This document shows positions 14,326 to 25,446 of a stretch of DNA of 64,000 nt, in pieces. Position 1 is the stretch's first letter. Every line of letters starts with the position of its first letter. The translations under genes and the position numbers were made by a program. The DNA is from Fulvia fulva (taxonomy: Eukaryota > Ascomycota > Dothideomycetes > Mycosphaerellales > Mycosphaerellaceae), in the NCBI RefSeq assembly GCF_020509005.1, contig NC_063012.1, forward strand, positions 3,348,001-3,412,000. Direction: 5' to 3'. Under the pieces are notes generated by a model. That model saw only the letters and a list, made by a program, of their open reading frames with translations, was not told the DNA's origin and made no database searches.

Positions 14326-16089
14326 TCACGCCAGCGCGTTCTTGAGCCCACGATTAGGAACAGCCATGGCGCGCTGCAATTCCCGCTCTTCATCTTGGAG
14401 ATTCCGCCTCGCTCGCACTTCGTCTTTCTCAGCGCGGCGTCTTTCTTCGTCGACTTGTCGCTCGCGATCTGCCATAGCCTTTTCGCGACGCTTCCGCTCC
14501 TCGCGCCTCTTCCCCTCCTCGGCTTGTTGCTCATCGGTCATGTCATCGTCACCCGGCGCGGGCGGCAATCTCTTGATGTGCGACTCCACAATACTGTCTC
14601 GAGTGTTGGACGGCAAGCTGATGAAGTGTAAATGAGAGAGCAGGTTCTGTGGCAGCGAGTCCAGTCGTATGTCTCGATTCAATGCCTTCAATGGTGTGCT
14701 CTTGAGCAAAGCCTGCAGATCGGCTTTCCGAGTGCTCTCCGGAAGCTTCAGACGATTGATGTGATCGCGATACAACTTCTCCCGATCTTTGTCATTGAGC
14801 TTCCGGTCAGTCATCTCGGGTTGTTTCTTGTATTTCCGCTTGAATTCTGGCCAGTAGAGCTTAGGCGTTGCTTTTTCATGGAGGAAAGCAAGATATGGAA
14901 TCCTCGGGTCTCTCTTCTCCATGGCCGCACGTTCCTGCTTGATCTGTGCGGCCTTGTCGCGCGCCCAAGCATCGAAAACTTCTTTGCGAGCACGCATGTT
15001 GGGTAGCACGGTGTAGCGATCGTCGTTCAGGATGCTGCCTTCCGACTCATCGGCTATCACTCTGTCCAATGGTGTATATGGACTGATTCTGTAATCGTCT
15101 AATAGATCTCGAAACAGGTTCGACGCGTCTTCCTCATTCAATGCTAAGCCTTCAGCACCATCTTCCCACTCTTGATCGTAGTCTTCGCCATATTCACCAG
15201 GATCAAGACCATACTCTTCGCCCATGGCTGCTAGTTGGTACGCGATATCGTCTTCACCAAACTCGACGGGACCTTCCTGCTGGTCGACAGCTTCTGACGG
15301 GGCAGCAACATCGTGATTAACCAAGGCCTGCCCACTCTCCGCCTGGTCTTCTCGATCGCCCGCCGCTCCAGCCTCCTCATCTTCGTCGTCCGTAACTTCC
15401 ACAACCTCATACTCGCTATCACTCTCCAAGCCAGCTTCCAGCTTCCGCTCGTCGAGATTATCGATCGCTTTCACGGTCTCCTTGACATCTTGCTCTTCAT
15501 ACCGCTCGGCCTGTGCTGCCAGCTCTGCCATCATAGCCTCTTCGTCCTCTCTCTGCAAGCTCTCACTCCTACGACGTCGACTTCGGCCCTCCTCATCAGC
15601 CGTTTGATTGACGTCGGTCGCTTTGCTGTTGTCGCGCATATCCTTCAACTGCTGCTCAGCCCACTTCGCATTGGCATTTTTCTCCTTCTGCTCTTTCTCC
15701 CACGTTTCAAATTCAACAACACCAGGCATGACATCCTTGGGGATCCACCACAGGCTCTCCTTGGTCTGGGTGTCGTGCACAAACCGCCTGCGGTATTTCG
15801 TCCGAACCAAGATCCATGGTTCGTGGCCTGGTAGGACATGCTTCGACTTGGGCCGGTCTCGAGCATGTCGTGGATCACTTCGTACGTCAAGATCCGGTCG
15901 TCCATGTCCCGTCCTTTGAGGTCGTTCGCGATCTACTTTCGGCCCTGAGGGTGCGTGCAGGGCTGTAGCTTCTTCTGCGTTCTCGACATTGGTGCCGAAG
16001 TCCCCATCGTCTGCTCCAAATGCGACAAAATCGTCCTGGGTGGCCAGAGTAGGCGAGGACAATCTTTGCCGTTTGTTTGGTGACTCCAT
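14326..16089 (-). CDS. URN1: WW/FF-domain pre-mRNA splicing factor, Urn1-like
   Basis: A single exon from the ATG at 16089 gives 587 residues. An upstream GTG codon in the same frame was not used because MESPNKRQRL is the first Met and provides a nuclear-type basic start. A WW-like segment lies at about residues 90-130 (EPWILVRTKYRRRFVHDTQT, ESLWWIPKD). A long acidic middle carries repeated D/E tracts. FF-type helices follow (TPLDRVIADESEGSILNDDR, MRARKEVFDAWARDKAAQ, DPRIPYLAFLHEKATPKLYW, YRDHINRLKLPESTRKADL). A highly charged Arg/Glu coiled-coil tail ends the protein. Yeast Urn1 and S. pombe Dre4 have WW plus FF domains and associate with the spliceosome. The exact orthology is inference. 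Confidence 0.8.
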   Translation of the reverse strand: MESPNKRQRLSSPTLATQDDFVAFGADDGDFGTNVENAEEATALHAPSGPKVDRERPQRTGHGRPDLDVRSDPRHARDRPKSKHVLPGHEPWILVRTKYRRRFVHDTQTKESLWWIPKDVMPGVVEFETWEKEQKEKNANAKWAEQQLKDMRDNSKATDVNQTADEEGRSRRRRSESLQREDEEAMMAELAAQAERYEEQDVKETVKAIDNLDERKLEAGLESDSEYEVVEVTDDEDEEAGAAGDREDQAESGQALVNHDVAAPSEAVDQQEGPVEFGEDDIAYQLAAMGEEYGLDPGEYGEDYDQEWEDGAEGLALNEEDASNLFRDLLDDYRISPYTPLDRVIADESEGSILNDDRYTVLPNMRARKEVFDAWARDKAAQIKQERAAMEKRDPRIPYLAFLHEKATPKLYWPEFKRKYKKQPEMTDRKLNDKDREKLYRDHINRLKLPESTRKADLQALLKSTPLKALNRDIRLDSLPQNLLSHLHFISLPSNTRDSIVESHIKRLPPAPGDDDMTDEQQAEEGKRREERKRREKAMADRERQVDEERRRAEKDEVRARRNLQDEERELQRAMAVPNRGLKNALA

Positions 16090-16404
16090 AAGGGGGAGAG
16101 GTGGTGTGGAGTGAGTTGTCGCAAGAGTATATAGCACCTGCAGAGAGAAAGTTCAAAGTTTGAAGGGCAGCCGTCACCCGTGGAGCTCAGTTCGGTGGGT
16201 GCTCGGACGCGTTGGCTCGCCTCTGCCTGGAGCTCTCCAGCAGCACATGCAACACATGCAACACTGCAACCACATCTCCCATCACCAAACACTCCACATC
16301 ACCCTCAACACCACTGCTCCAACAACACACCCCTTCCTCCAGCACCTCCAGTCGACGGCAGCCACCAATAGGGCCCCAACAGGAAACACAGCGCCGCTCG
16401 AAAC
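16090..16404. promoter_or_regulatory. Divergent URN1 / PRE9 promoter region
   Basis: The two genes start 315 bases apart on opposite strands, so the interval should hold both promoters. It has CA-rich stretches (16240-16340). I did not identify a proteasome-associated control element. Confidence 0.5.
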
Positions 16405-17309
16405 ATGTCGAGACGCTACGACAGGTACGCTGCAGCATTGAAACATTGCTATCAGCATCCAGCTAACATATCACCAGTCGCACGACCATCTTCTCGCCGG
16501 AAGGCAGACTCTACCAAGTCGAGTACGCGCTCGAGGCCATCTCACACGCCGGCACTGCACTGGGCATTCTCGCCAACGATGGCATCGTCCTCGCCGCTGA
16601 GCGCAAGGTCACCAGCAAGCTGCTCGAGCAAGACACCAGCGCAGAGAAGCTGTACATCCTGAACGAGTATGTCCCATCGGTATGAGCGTATATGCTATAG
16701 TTCGGATGCTAACCCACGCCCAGCAACATGATCTGCGCCGTCGCGGGCATGACCGCCGATGCCAACATCCTCATCAACTACGCCCGACAAGCCGCACAGC
16801 GATACCTGCTCACCTACAACGCCGACATCCCCTGCGAGCAGCTCGTGCGGCGGCTGTGCGATCTCAAGCAAGGCTACACACAGCACGGTGGACTACGACC
16901 CTTTGGCGTCTCCTTCATCTACGCAGGTTGGGACAACCAGCGTCAGTTCCAGCTCTACCAGTCGAATCCATCAGGCAACTACACCGGCTGGAAGGCGACC
17001 AGTGTGGGAGCAAACAACGCCAGCGCGCAGTCACTACTGAAGCAAGATTACAACGAGCACTGCAACCTCAAGCAGGCGTGTGAGCTGGCTGTCAAGGTGT
17101 TGTCCAAGACCATGGACAGCACGAAGCTGTCGAGTGAGAAGATTGAGTTTGCTACAGTGGGCAAGACAAAGAGTGGCACCATCTACCACCATCTATGGAC
17201 TGCTGAAGAGATCGATACACTACTCAAGGAGCACGGTCTGGCGAAGGCAAGTGACGATGAGGAGCCCGAGGCTGGTCTGAGCGAGCAGACGGTACGGACA
17301 GGTCCTTGA
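16405..17309 (+). CDS. PRE9: 20S proteasome subunit alpha 3 (alpha type-4)
   Basis: This is an outer-ring structural subunit of the 20S core particle. Exons 16405-16424, 16478-16666 and 16724-17309 give 264 residues, normal for this subunit. Exon 1 encodes only MSRRYD and joins to [19 protein letters not shown], the N-terminal proteasome alpha signature. [59 protein letters not shown] and [19 protein letters not shown] follow, as in C9/PSMA4 proteins. The C-terminal tail is acidic. Both introns are short (53 and 57 nt) and very close to the start, as often seen in fungal proteasome genes. Confidence 0.95.
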
Positions 17310-17578
17310 GCATGCGTTGAAGGAGGTGAATGCGGGTAGATCATGTACAATACAGCACGCACCCACCGCGGGGTGTATGAGGCATGTGAAAGTGCGGCTA
17401 GTCTCGGGAAGCTCACGCCAAGTGAAGCTCCCGATACTTCGAGTGACCTCAAGAGTTGGTCGCAGAATCCACGAGATGAACGCAAGCTCACACAACGCGC
17501 CAGTACCTCAAATTCTCCAATCACCTGCGCACTGACATACTCATCTTGACCACAGACTTCTCGGCGAAGACTACCCTC

Positions 17579-18966
17579 ATGGCAACAAGGAACCGCAAAC
17601 CCCGAGACAAACCAAACGGGGCAACAAATGCGGCGGACGCGACAAGATCTGAGTCGCCGGAGTGGATGCGAGAGCTTACGACAGCAAAGGCGACACATCC
17701 ACTGGCCGGCAGCTCCTCTGAAGCACTGGACCTCAATTCAGTCCGCGCTACCGAGACACCCGACATCCAGTTCATCCGCCCCGAGCTCCATCAGTTTCCA
17801 GTAGTACTCTATCACTGCTCGAGTCCAGCGGCAACATGTATCACCATCAAGTCTGTAAGTACAGCCCTGACGAGAACTCCTTTCATCTGAGACATGGCGA
17901 TACAAGTTCTAACCCTCGCTTCAAGTGGCTCGAGACCAACCTTGGGAGCAACATTGATACCACGCTTCATATTGTGCGCATGGAGAAGCAGTATCTGCAT
18001 CTGATGTCAGAGCGACATGCCCCGGGCACTCTTGTCCTACTCGATCACGCCGCATACATCCCGGCCAACGACGGCGACGTGCCAGTTACTATTCTGGCCC
18101 TCGTCATGGAGCAGGATAAGTACGTGCGTTTCTTCTACTCCATCCTGCCTTTCACACCTCTCTTGCATGTCCTCGAAGACACCTCGAATGACAGCGGACA
18201 ACCTTTCATTTCCTTCAAAAAGTCCGTCGGCGCGTACACAGAAAGCAAGCATCGAGTCACTGATGAGGGTGGCGAGAATCGACCAGACCGGCATTGTCGC
18301 TTGTTTGTGTTTTTTCGCGAGACCTTTGAGCGCGCCCTCAAGGTGCCTGACCATCCAGACTTCGTCTCTGCAGAGGCGATGACCGACTATGCGCCTGACA
18401 TCAAGGACCCGGACACGGCACTGGCCAGACTTGAGAGCGATGAGACCTTATGGAAAGAGTATCCGTCCGCTCTCGACAAAATCGATATGGAAGAGAGGAC
18501 GGAAGATGGTGTGACTATCACACCGAGTGACGATAGATACATCGCCCTACTACATCCGGCCGAGAGGGAGCTTGCATTTCAGATGGAGTTGAAGGCGAGT
18601 GCGTACTTACTGATCAAGAGAAACTTCTTTGTAAGTCGTTGTGCAGTATTTTCGACATTGGCGTCTTGCTGACCACCACAGGCAACCTTCTACACCGAGA
18701 TCCAGAGGAACGAGAAGAAGCCGGGCAAGCCACTTCGCTCCGATCACGCATCTTCACAGTGGTTGGAGAGAGAATATGGTTGGGTCAACAGGAAGGCAAG
18801 GAGACTCGTCGTTGGATGGCGGATACTGGGCCTGCTTGATGAAAGCAGAGTGATGCAGTGGATCAACGAAGGAGGTATTCTGGCGGTATCGATGCAGAAG
18901 CGGGAAGATGATGAGGAGAACGAAAGCAACGATCAGGCTGGCAAGGTGGTGGCCAGATCTGCTTAG
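17579..18966 (+). CDS. Uncharacterised conserved fungal protein
   Basis: Exons 17579-17854, 17926-18630 and 18682-18966 give 421 residues. The first intron was placed using a GTAAGT donor, a TCTAAC branch and a TTCAAG acceptor. This joins ATCITIKS to WLETNLGSNIDTT in phase 0 and makes the competing open frame that starts at 17836 intronic. The second intron (GTAAGT...CACAG) joins LLIKRNFF to ATFYTEIQRNEKKPGK. No signal peptide or membrane helix is evident. The C-terminal ~90 residues (LIKRNFF, SDHASSQWLEREYGW, KARRLVVGWRILGLLDE) recall the small helical DNA-binding SWIRM fold of fungal Fun19-type proteins. I cannot confirm this by eye. Otherwise the family is not recognised. Confidence 0.65.
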
Positions 18967-19567
18967 AGTGAGCATTAGCGATGGTCTGAGTGAAGCTCAC
19001 CAGACTGCTCGTCATGTAACGGAGTGATTGTGCCATCAAAGTGATCATTTGCAGTGTGATGCCAACCATTCAGGTTGTTCGTGTGGTTGTATCGCGTGAG
19101 GTGCTTATCACAAAGCCGCGGCAGCTGCGGCAGCCGATGCCGCTTGAGCTCGCTCGTGACCACCTCTTTCACATGATCGTATTCCGGTTCCTGGACGTCT
19201 GCCCATCATCATCACTCCCAACACAACGACACCAATTCCGACGGACGAGCCGCTACTGCTGCCACCATAGCCTACTCCAGAACATGATCCGCGAAGTCCT
19301 CCGTTAACGACACGAAATCCAGTCGCACGATCCCCCGCCCACCTCTACTGAACCACCACTGAGCTCAGTGGAAGGACAAAGGAACACCTATCTATTCGAG
19401 CTTTCGGAAGCTCTGGACGATCTCGGAACCGATCATAGTGTGGCAGCAATCAGATCTACCGCAATTCGCTTTGCCAAAGCAGCGTATCGATCGAAACAAC
19501 GATCTGAAGACCTAAGAAGCGGGTGTGCAACAAACAGCGCTCGCTCGTGTGGGTTGGAGGCAGCAAG
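18967..19567. other. Intergenic: UBC8 upstream region
   Basis: About 600 bases between two plus-strand genes. A 67-codon open frame at 19368-19571 has no recognisable features and runs into the UBC8 start, so it is left out. No RNA gene or repeat was seen. Confidence 0.5.
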
Positions 19568-20421
19568 ATGAGCAGTCCAAAGCGTAGGATCGAGACAGAT
19601 GTATGCGATAAGAGTACCCCATTGCCAATTCGGAGCATCAACTGACGAAGATGGGGCAGGTCATGAAGATGCTCATGAGCGATTATGAGGTCACACTGGT
19701 CAACGACAACAGTACGTTACTTCCACAACCTTCTTGCCCCATACTGTCACTCTAACAGCATGCTGACTGACCTGTCTTGACAGTGTTCGTCAGATCATCG
19801 CCTTTGTGTGAATGATATGTCAGCTCACTAACATATTACAGGCAAGAGTTCTATGTCCGCTTCAAGGGACCAACAGAGAGTAAGTCCTGCGAGTGCTTGA
19901 TGTTACACAGTGTCTGACACGCTCCGCAGCACCATTCGAAGGTGGTCTTTGGAAGATCCACGTAGAGCTCCCAGATCAATACCCTTACAAGAGCCCGAGC
20001 ATTGGCTTCGTTAACAGAATCTTCCACCCCAATATCGATGAGCTCTCAGGCAGTGTATGTCTCGACGTCATCAACCAAACCTGGTCGCCGATGTACGACA
20101 TGGTCAACATATTCGAGGTCTTCCTACCCCAACTCCTACGATATCCGAACCCGACCGATCCACTGAACGGTGAAGCGGCAGCTCTCATGATGCGGGAGCC
20201 TAAAGGGTATGAGGTGAAAGTCAAAGGTAGATTAGTGGTCATGTCGCAGTATCATTTGCTCATGCTAATTTCGCATAGAATATGTCTCGAAGTATGCATC
20301 AAAGGAGAGCGTCGACGAGGCCGGTGGTGATTCCAACGACAGCGATGAGATGAGCAGCGTTGGCAGCTACGACGAAGACGATGAAGATGACGAGCCAGCG
20401 GGCACGATGGATGAAGTATGA
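19568..20421 (+). CDS. UBC8: Ubiquitin-conjugating enzyme E2, Ubc8/UBE2H type
   Basis: Yeast Ubc8 is the E2 of the GID/CTLH pathway that degrades gluconeogenic enzymes. The exons are 19568-19600, 19660-19711, 19784 (one base), 19842-19879, 19930-20226 and 20279-20421, giving 187 residues. The start [20 protein letters not shown] and [32 protein letters not shown], the active-site motif [15 protein letters not shown] and [16 protein letters not shown] are diagnostic. The tail is acidic and Ser-rich, as in this subfamily. The conserved NDN-MQEFYVRF junction can be made only by inserting a single T between two otherwise ordinary introns of 72 and 57 nt. The alternative is a 36-nt intron that inserts about seven residues. 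Function is secure; that junction is not. Confidence 0.9.
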
Positions 20422-20641
20422 GTGCGACATTTCTCCTCCGATGACACCACTGGCGTTTGGCTTAAGGCATTTGGGTTAAGACGGTGTTTCTGAGAGGTCC
20501 CTGGCGGTTGCTTTTGGCTGAACCTGCGACGGCGTTGAACTACAGGATGACGGGTGCAGGTCTTGGGAGACTTCAGGCGTACACAGGCTGCTGTCGAGCG
20601 TGGCGCAGATTGTTTGATGAAGTGTATCCTCTTCTCCTTAT

Positions 20642-20802
20642 CTACGACAATCCCATTATATTTGATACCAAGGGCCACGGCTACGATTTCGGTGCCGACA
20701 AGCGTGTCGCCGCCTTCGCTACAAACTTCGTCGCTTGAACCTGTCGGCGTACTAAAGCGACGCGTAGACTTAGCTACCTGCGTGAGGCGCTCACGCAATG
20801 CT
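20642..20802 (+). repeat. Degenerate dispersed repeat, copy A
   Basis: The segment resembles 34038-34212 in the same orientation. The clearest part, 20688-20802, shares the identical 13-mer CTTCGCTACAAAC plus GCTTGAACC-like, GCGTAGA-like and TAGCTACCT blocks, in the same order and at nearly the same spacing. Many differences are C/T or G/A. It has no coding capacity, and I do not recognise the element family. Confidence 0.55.
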
Positions 20803-22061
20803 AGACTTCGTCAGGAACAATGTCGTTCAGCCCGGCGTTCACAGGCTAGCTCTCTAAACGACCTAGGATGTATCAACTTTAGCAATAGCCCCTGTACCGA
20901 CTCCGAGGCCTGTTCTTTGGTCCAAGTTCGCACCGTGTTCGGGCGTCAGGAGACGCTGTACAAGCGATCAACAGGACGGTCTGACGTGCTACAGGACCCC
21001 ATGTGATCAAGTGAGATGCAACGATCTGCTGCCCGGCAATACCTCTGCAGATCCGCTCGTAATCGCACGAGGACGTACCCAGACGGCATGATGCCACATG
21101 GTAGCTGGGTTCGTCGGTAGGATTCGTGTCGTAGAGCATGGCGTAGCGGACCTCGGTGTTCCAGAGCATTGTCAGCACCACAGGTCGACATGAAGCAAAA
21201 ATGTGCTGTTGGCGGTTGTGAACCTCCAAAGGTAAGCGTAGCGGAGTGGAGCTCTCTACCAACCCTTCTAGACTGCAAAGTAGCGTGCGATCCACGCTAC
21301 CGCTACCCGACGTACAGTGCTTATTATACGACGACATAGGCGTTAGCGACGAGTATATGTTTGCGAGTTCGCCAACAGGCACAGTGCGGTAGGTCACGTG
21401 ACTCTAAAACTTGAGAGTTGACCAATCAGAGCGGGCGCCAAGGCTAGTTGAGGGCTGGTGATAGAGCTCCACTCCCTCCTCGCTGACGCCACCACCTACG
21501 CTCGAGTGTTCGCAAGCTCACACGTCGCTACGGTGGATGGCTAGCGCTCGTCGGTCGTTACGCTTAATGAAGAACAAGTGTGCATTGCAACATGATGATG
21601 AACATGATTCATGCAATTCCGGCAGGAGTTGGCTGGTTCGAGCTCGGTTTCACGAGCATGTACGACCAATGAGGAACAGTTCTAGAAGGGCTAGAGAAGG
21701 CGCGGCGGTGGTTGTGCGTGTCGCGCGATTCGTCGCAGCATAAGCGAAGGCGCTCCTTGTGGCTTTTCGTGCTTGATCTATCTCTGGGTCGCCACGTGGA
21801 AGGACGCCGCCGTAGGGCGAAAGTGGAGCGCTGTTCGAATGCACACTACTGTCATGAGACAGGAAGCTGCTCGCCGTAAGCTGGTGGGACATGCAATACA
21901 GTATCTTGTACCGCACTGTGGTCCGCACAGCTTAGGAGGTAGCGCAGAAGTCAAACGCGCTGGTGGGTGGCTCACTGCCGACTCGACCGACACCTAGTCT
22001 CCGGCCGCGAGGGACAGTCAGGAGCAGCGGCATGTTGTGCGGTGGCCCTCCTCTGGCGGTG

Positions 22062-22109
22062 GTGCTTATGCTGCTTGTGCTGCTTATGCTGCTTGTGCTG
22101 CTTGTGCTG
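22062..22109. repeat. Nine-base tandem repeat CTGCTTRTG
   Basis: About five units, each CTGCTTATG or CTGCTTGTG, lie in the gene-poor region upstream of the kinase gene. Confidence 0.8.
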
Positions 22110-22970
22110 AGGGCAGGCCGGGATTGGAGAGCGTGCATACCGGGATGTTGCAGACGCCCCCAGAACTAGCGCACCGAATTGTTCACGGGACAGATCGTCG
22201 CCGCTAGCCTGGGCCCGATGGAAAACGTGAGCGTGGTGAGGTGCTACTCGTGCTACTGTACCGACCACGCTGCTGCAACGTGCATCTCTCTGGTGACCTG
22301 TGCGTGACGCTGCCACGGCTGCCCGTGATTTGTGAATGTCAAATGTCGTCCGTGGGCGGAATTACTTCTTGAGTCAGGGTTAACACACATCTGCATCTGC
22401 ATCCCGGCTCTCAGTGTGCACCAACTGCTCGACTGCTTTACTTCTCTAATCGAGCGCCATCGCCCACATCAGCCCTGCTCTGCTGCTGTGCTGCCCCCAT
22501 CATCCCCTCTTGCGCAGCACCGTGACAGGATCCCACCACCGCTGCTCGCGCCAGGCACCCTTTGCTGCTGCTGCTGCCGCTACTGTACTTCGTACTATCG
22601 GCATGCATTGCTGATCCGGCGATCACCAGTCATCTCCATCATTGCACAGCGGTGCTCCGCCGCCCAATTACCTGGAACGTCTCCTGCTGCCGTGTGTCCT
22701 GTCGTGCACCTCCACCACGCTTCACCACCTCGTGCGTGGCGGCGTCCAGGATACACCTTGAGCTTCAAGCTCGCCAGCGATCGTCCAACGCCGCATCAGA
22801 AACCCGGAAACGCAGGCCAACAACGGCCACTCGAGGAGCCAGGCCCTTCGCCGACGGAAGACAATGCCGCTGCGATAGCCTGTGTACACCTCGAACCGAA
22901 CTACCAGCACAACTCAGGTCCCCGCGAGACCTGCCTGTCTCTAACCCTCCGCTCCGCCCCGCCGCCGCAA

Positions 22971-24798
22971 ATGGGCAACTCCAATGGTAAGCCCGTCATC
23001 CTCACCGACGAGGTGAACCTCAATCACTTCCGGCTGCTGCGCGTTGTCGGCAAGGGTGCGTTTGGCAAAGTCAGAATAGTGGAACGAAAGGACACGGGCT
23101 TGACGTTTGCGCTGAAATACATAAGGAAAGATGAGGTGGTACGGTCGGAGAGCGTGCGGAACATTATACGGGAACGCAGGATGCTGGAGCACCTCAATCA
23201 CCCGTTCTTGTGTAATTTGCGATACAGCTTCCAGGACATGGAGTACTTGTGAGTGCACACTGCATCTGTGCAGCCAGGCATCACTACTAATGCGTAGGGG
23301 CAGATACATCGTGGTCGATCTAATGAACGGTGGTGACTTACGATTTCACATATCGAGGAAGACTTTTACGGAAGAGGCCGTCAGATTCTGGATAGCAGAG
23401 CTTGGCTGTGCCTTGCGATACGTCCACAGACAAGGCATCGTCCACCGCGATGTCAAGCCGGACAACGTACTTTTAGACACAGAAGGCCATGTCCATCTGG
23501 CGGACTTCAACGTGGCATCCGACATCACGCCTGGGAAGCCGCTGACAAGCAAATCTGGCACCTTGGCCTACCTCGCTCCCGAGGTCTACAGTGGCAAAGG
23601 CTACTATTCCGAAGTCGACTGGTGGTCACTGGGCGTGTTGTTCTACGAATGCATCTACAACAAGCGGCCTTTCGAGGCAAACCACCACGACCAGCTGGCA
23701 CAAGCCATCATCAAAGCAGATCCGGCGTTCCCAGTCACTTCGCCGCCCGTGTCCATGCCATGCCTACATGCTATTAGCTCACTATTGGAGAAGAACAGAA
23801 GCCTGCGAATTGGAGCAACTGGATTCGAGACGTTCACTGACAACCCTTTCTTCAGAGACATCGACTTCGAGGCACTCGAGCGGAAAGAGTACGAACCAGT
23901 GTTCTGCCCGTCGAGTGAGAAGACGAACTTCGATGCGACCTACGACTTGGAGGAATTACTGTTGGAGGAAGCACCACTCGAAGCGCGGGCGAGGAAGCAG
24001 AAGCCGAGAGCAGAATTACGAGAAGACGCAACACAGCAGGAAATTCGAGCTGACGAGCTCCATCGGATGATCGAAACAATGTTTGAGCCATTCAATTACA
24101 CTGTTGTCCCACAAGATCGTAGCCCTGTCGCGTCACAAGCAGGCTCACCTCCACGGCCCACTGGACAGAGCTCGTCACGAGGCGACGAGCGAAATCACGC
24201 GGTCGATACTGCCACTCCACGAGCTCAATCGAAAAATCTGAAATCGATACCCACACCACGATCGCAGACTCCAGGTAGTGCCTCGAGGACGACTCGATCC
24301 TCTATACACTCGCCAGATGGGTCTCCTCCTTTGCCTTCAGCAACACTAGACTACTCATCGGGTCCAACCTCAGAGCCCAAAGAGTACTTTCCTCCGCCGT
24401 CATCAGATCCGAGCGTAGCACAAGCACTTCAGCAAATAATACCGCCAGACCCAAGGGACTTGCATCGAATCAAGACCGTGCGGTATGAGGACCACCCATC
24501 GATGCCATCGCCGGCGTCGTCTTCGAAGAGTCATCGACCTCGCGGCTCTCAGAGGAGCACATCCCAGGGTGGAGGGGTGCAAGTTGTGCTAAACGAACAT
24601 GGCAGCTGGAGTGAAATGGCGAACCAAAGTCAAGGGCTTGTGCAGCCGAATGACGAGCAGCGCAGGCAGGAGAAGCCGTCGGGAATGCTCGGGTTTCTTA
24701 GTCGGAAGAAGGGTCGAGACAGGAGTCCGAAGGGGAAAGAGAAAGAACGTGGTGTTCTTGGCAAAGAGGGCGCGAGAGTCATCATCAGTCATGGTTGA
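22971..24798 (+). CDS. AGC-family protein kinase, YANK/STK32-like, predicted N-myristoylated
   Basis: Exons 22971-23248 and 23298-24798 (intron 49 nt, CTACTAAT branch) give 592 residues. The start is placed at MGNSNGKP because Gly2 and Ser/Asn context fit N-myristoylation, as in vertebrate STK32, although the frame stays open upstream. The kinase domain covers about residues 23-290: VGKGAFGKVRIVERKD, FALKYIRKDEV, IVHRDVKPDNVLLD, LADFNVASD, GTLAYLAPEV and DWWSLGVLFYEC. The usual DFG is DFN, a hallmark of the YANK subfamily. An AGC-like C-terminal extension is followed by a ~280-residue Ser/Pro-rich disordered tail. The tail ends in a basic GFLSRKKGRDRSPKGKEKER segment. Substrates in fungi are not deducible from the sequence. 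Confidence 0.88.
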
Positions 24799-25446
24799 TC
24801 ATCAAACCATTGCATGACCGATACGACTGCGCACAGGTGCGAAAGGGGCAACTGCTGAAAAGCAAGAAGCCGAGAGCCGCAAGGATTGGTCGTACCTCTG
24901 CGACGCGATGCTCGTATGCCTTCACACTCAAGGCTGTTGCATTCTGGACGTCCCAGAGCCTGCCGATGTCACCTACCTTGATTCTCTGCGGGATATCAGA
25001 AATAATGGCGGAGGCGCCCCGGCGAAGACTCACATGGACGAGACTGCCTTGATTAAGCGCGAATAGGCATAGAATGTATAGTATGTAGTTGATGGAGCTT
25101 TGAAACGAGCATTCAACCCCAAGGACAGCATCTTCTGCTCAAAGCAATAAAAGCATCGTCCAGTCGAGAGGCGGGAATTATACATGTAAGCTTTCTGTCT
25201 GACCATTACCGTGGCCCGGCTGGATTTCCGCTTCAGATCGGCGACCGAGGTAGCGTGTTCGCGTCCTCCCAGTGCTCATAACTGCAATGTAGAATACTTC
25301 ATACCGTGAATCAAAGTCTTACGACCCGCCAGTCGCCAGAAAATGGACATTTCACATTCTTCAAGCGTACGAGACGTCTCTCTTTTGTCCGGAACACAAC
25401 GCTGCTGCATCACCATTACACACGAGCCAGGATAAGACTTTCGATC
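24799..25446. other. Intergenic: 3' flank of the kinase and ECM31 upstream region
   Basis: About 650 bases between two plus-strand genes. Only short open frames are present and no RNA gene or repeat was recognised. The ECM31 promoter should lie in the right half. Confidence 0.5.

Larger units (their letters stand above)
20422..22970. other. Gene-poor region between UBC8 and the YANK kinase
   Basis: About 2.5 kb without a convincing gene. It contains a degenerate copy of a dispersed repeat (20642-20802) and a CTGCTT-rich tandem repeat (22062-22109). The last 640 bases are open in frame with the downstream kinase, but read as Cys/Pro/His-rich low-complexity sequence. They are better taken as its leader and promoter. 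Confidence 0.5.

Noticed and set aside
17836..17925. Open frame starting MYHHQVCKY as the start of the 18-kb gene
   Set aside because: A GTAAGT donor at 17855, a TCTAAC branch and an AAG acceptor at 17925 make this segment intronic and link the upstream ATG exon in phase 0.
19784..19805. Longer UBC8 exon inserting about seven residues (FVRSSPL) before QEF
   Set aside because: It needs a ~36-nt intron with a weak donor and inserts residues into a conserved part of the E2 fold. The one-base exon uses two normal introns. It is kept as the alternative to test.
22332..22970. N-terminal extension of the YANK kinase
   Set aside because: The translation is low-complexity and Cys/His/Pro-rich. MGNSNGKP is a good myristoylation start, as in the family.
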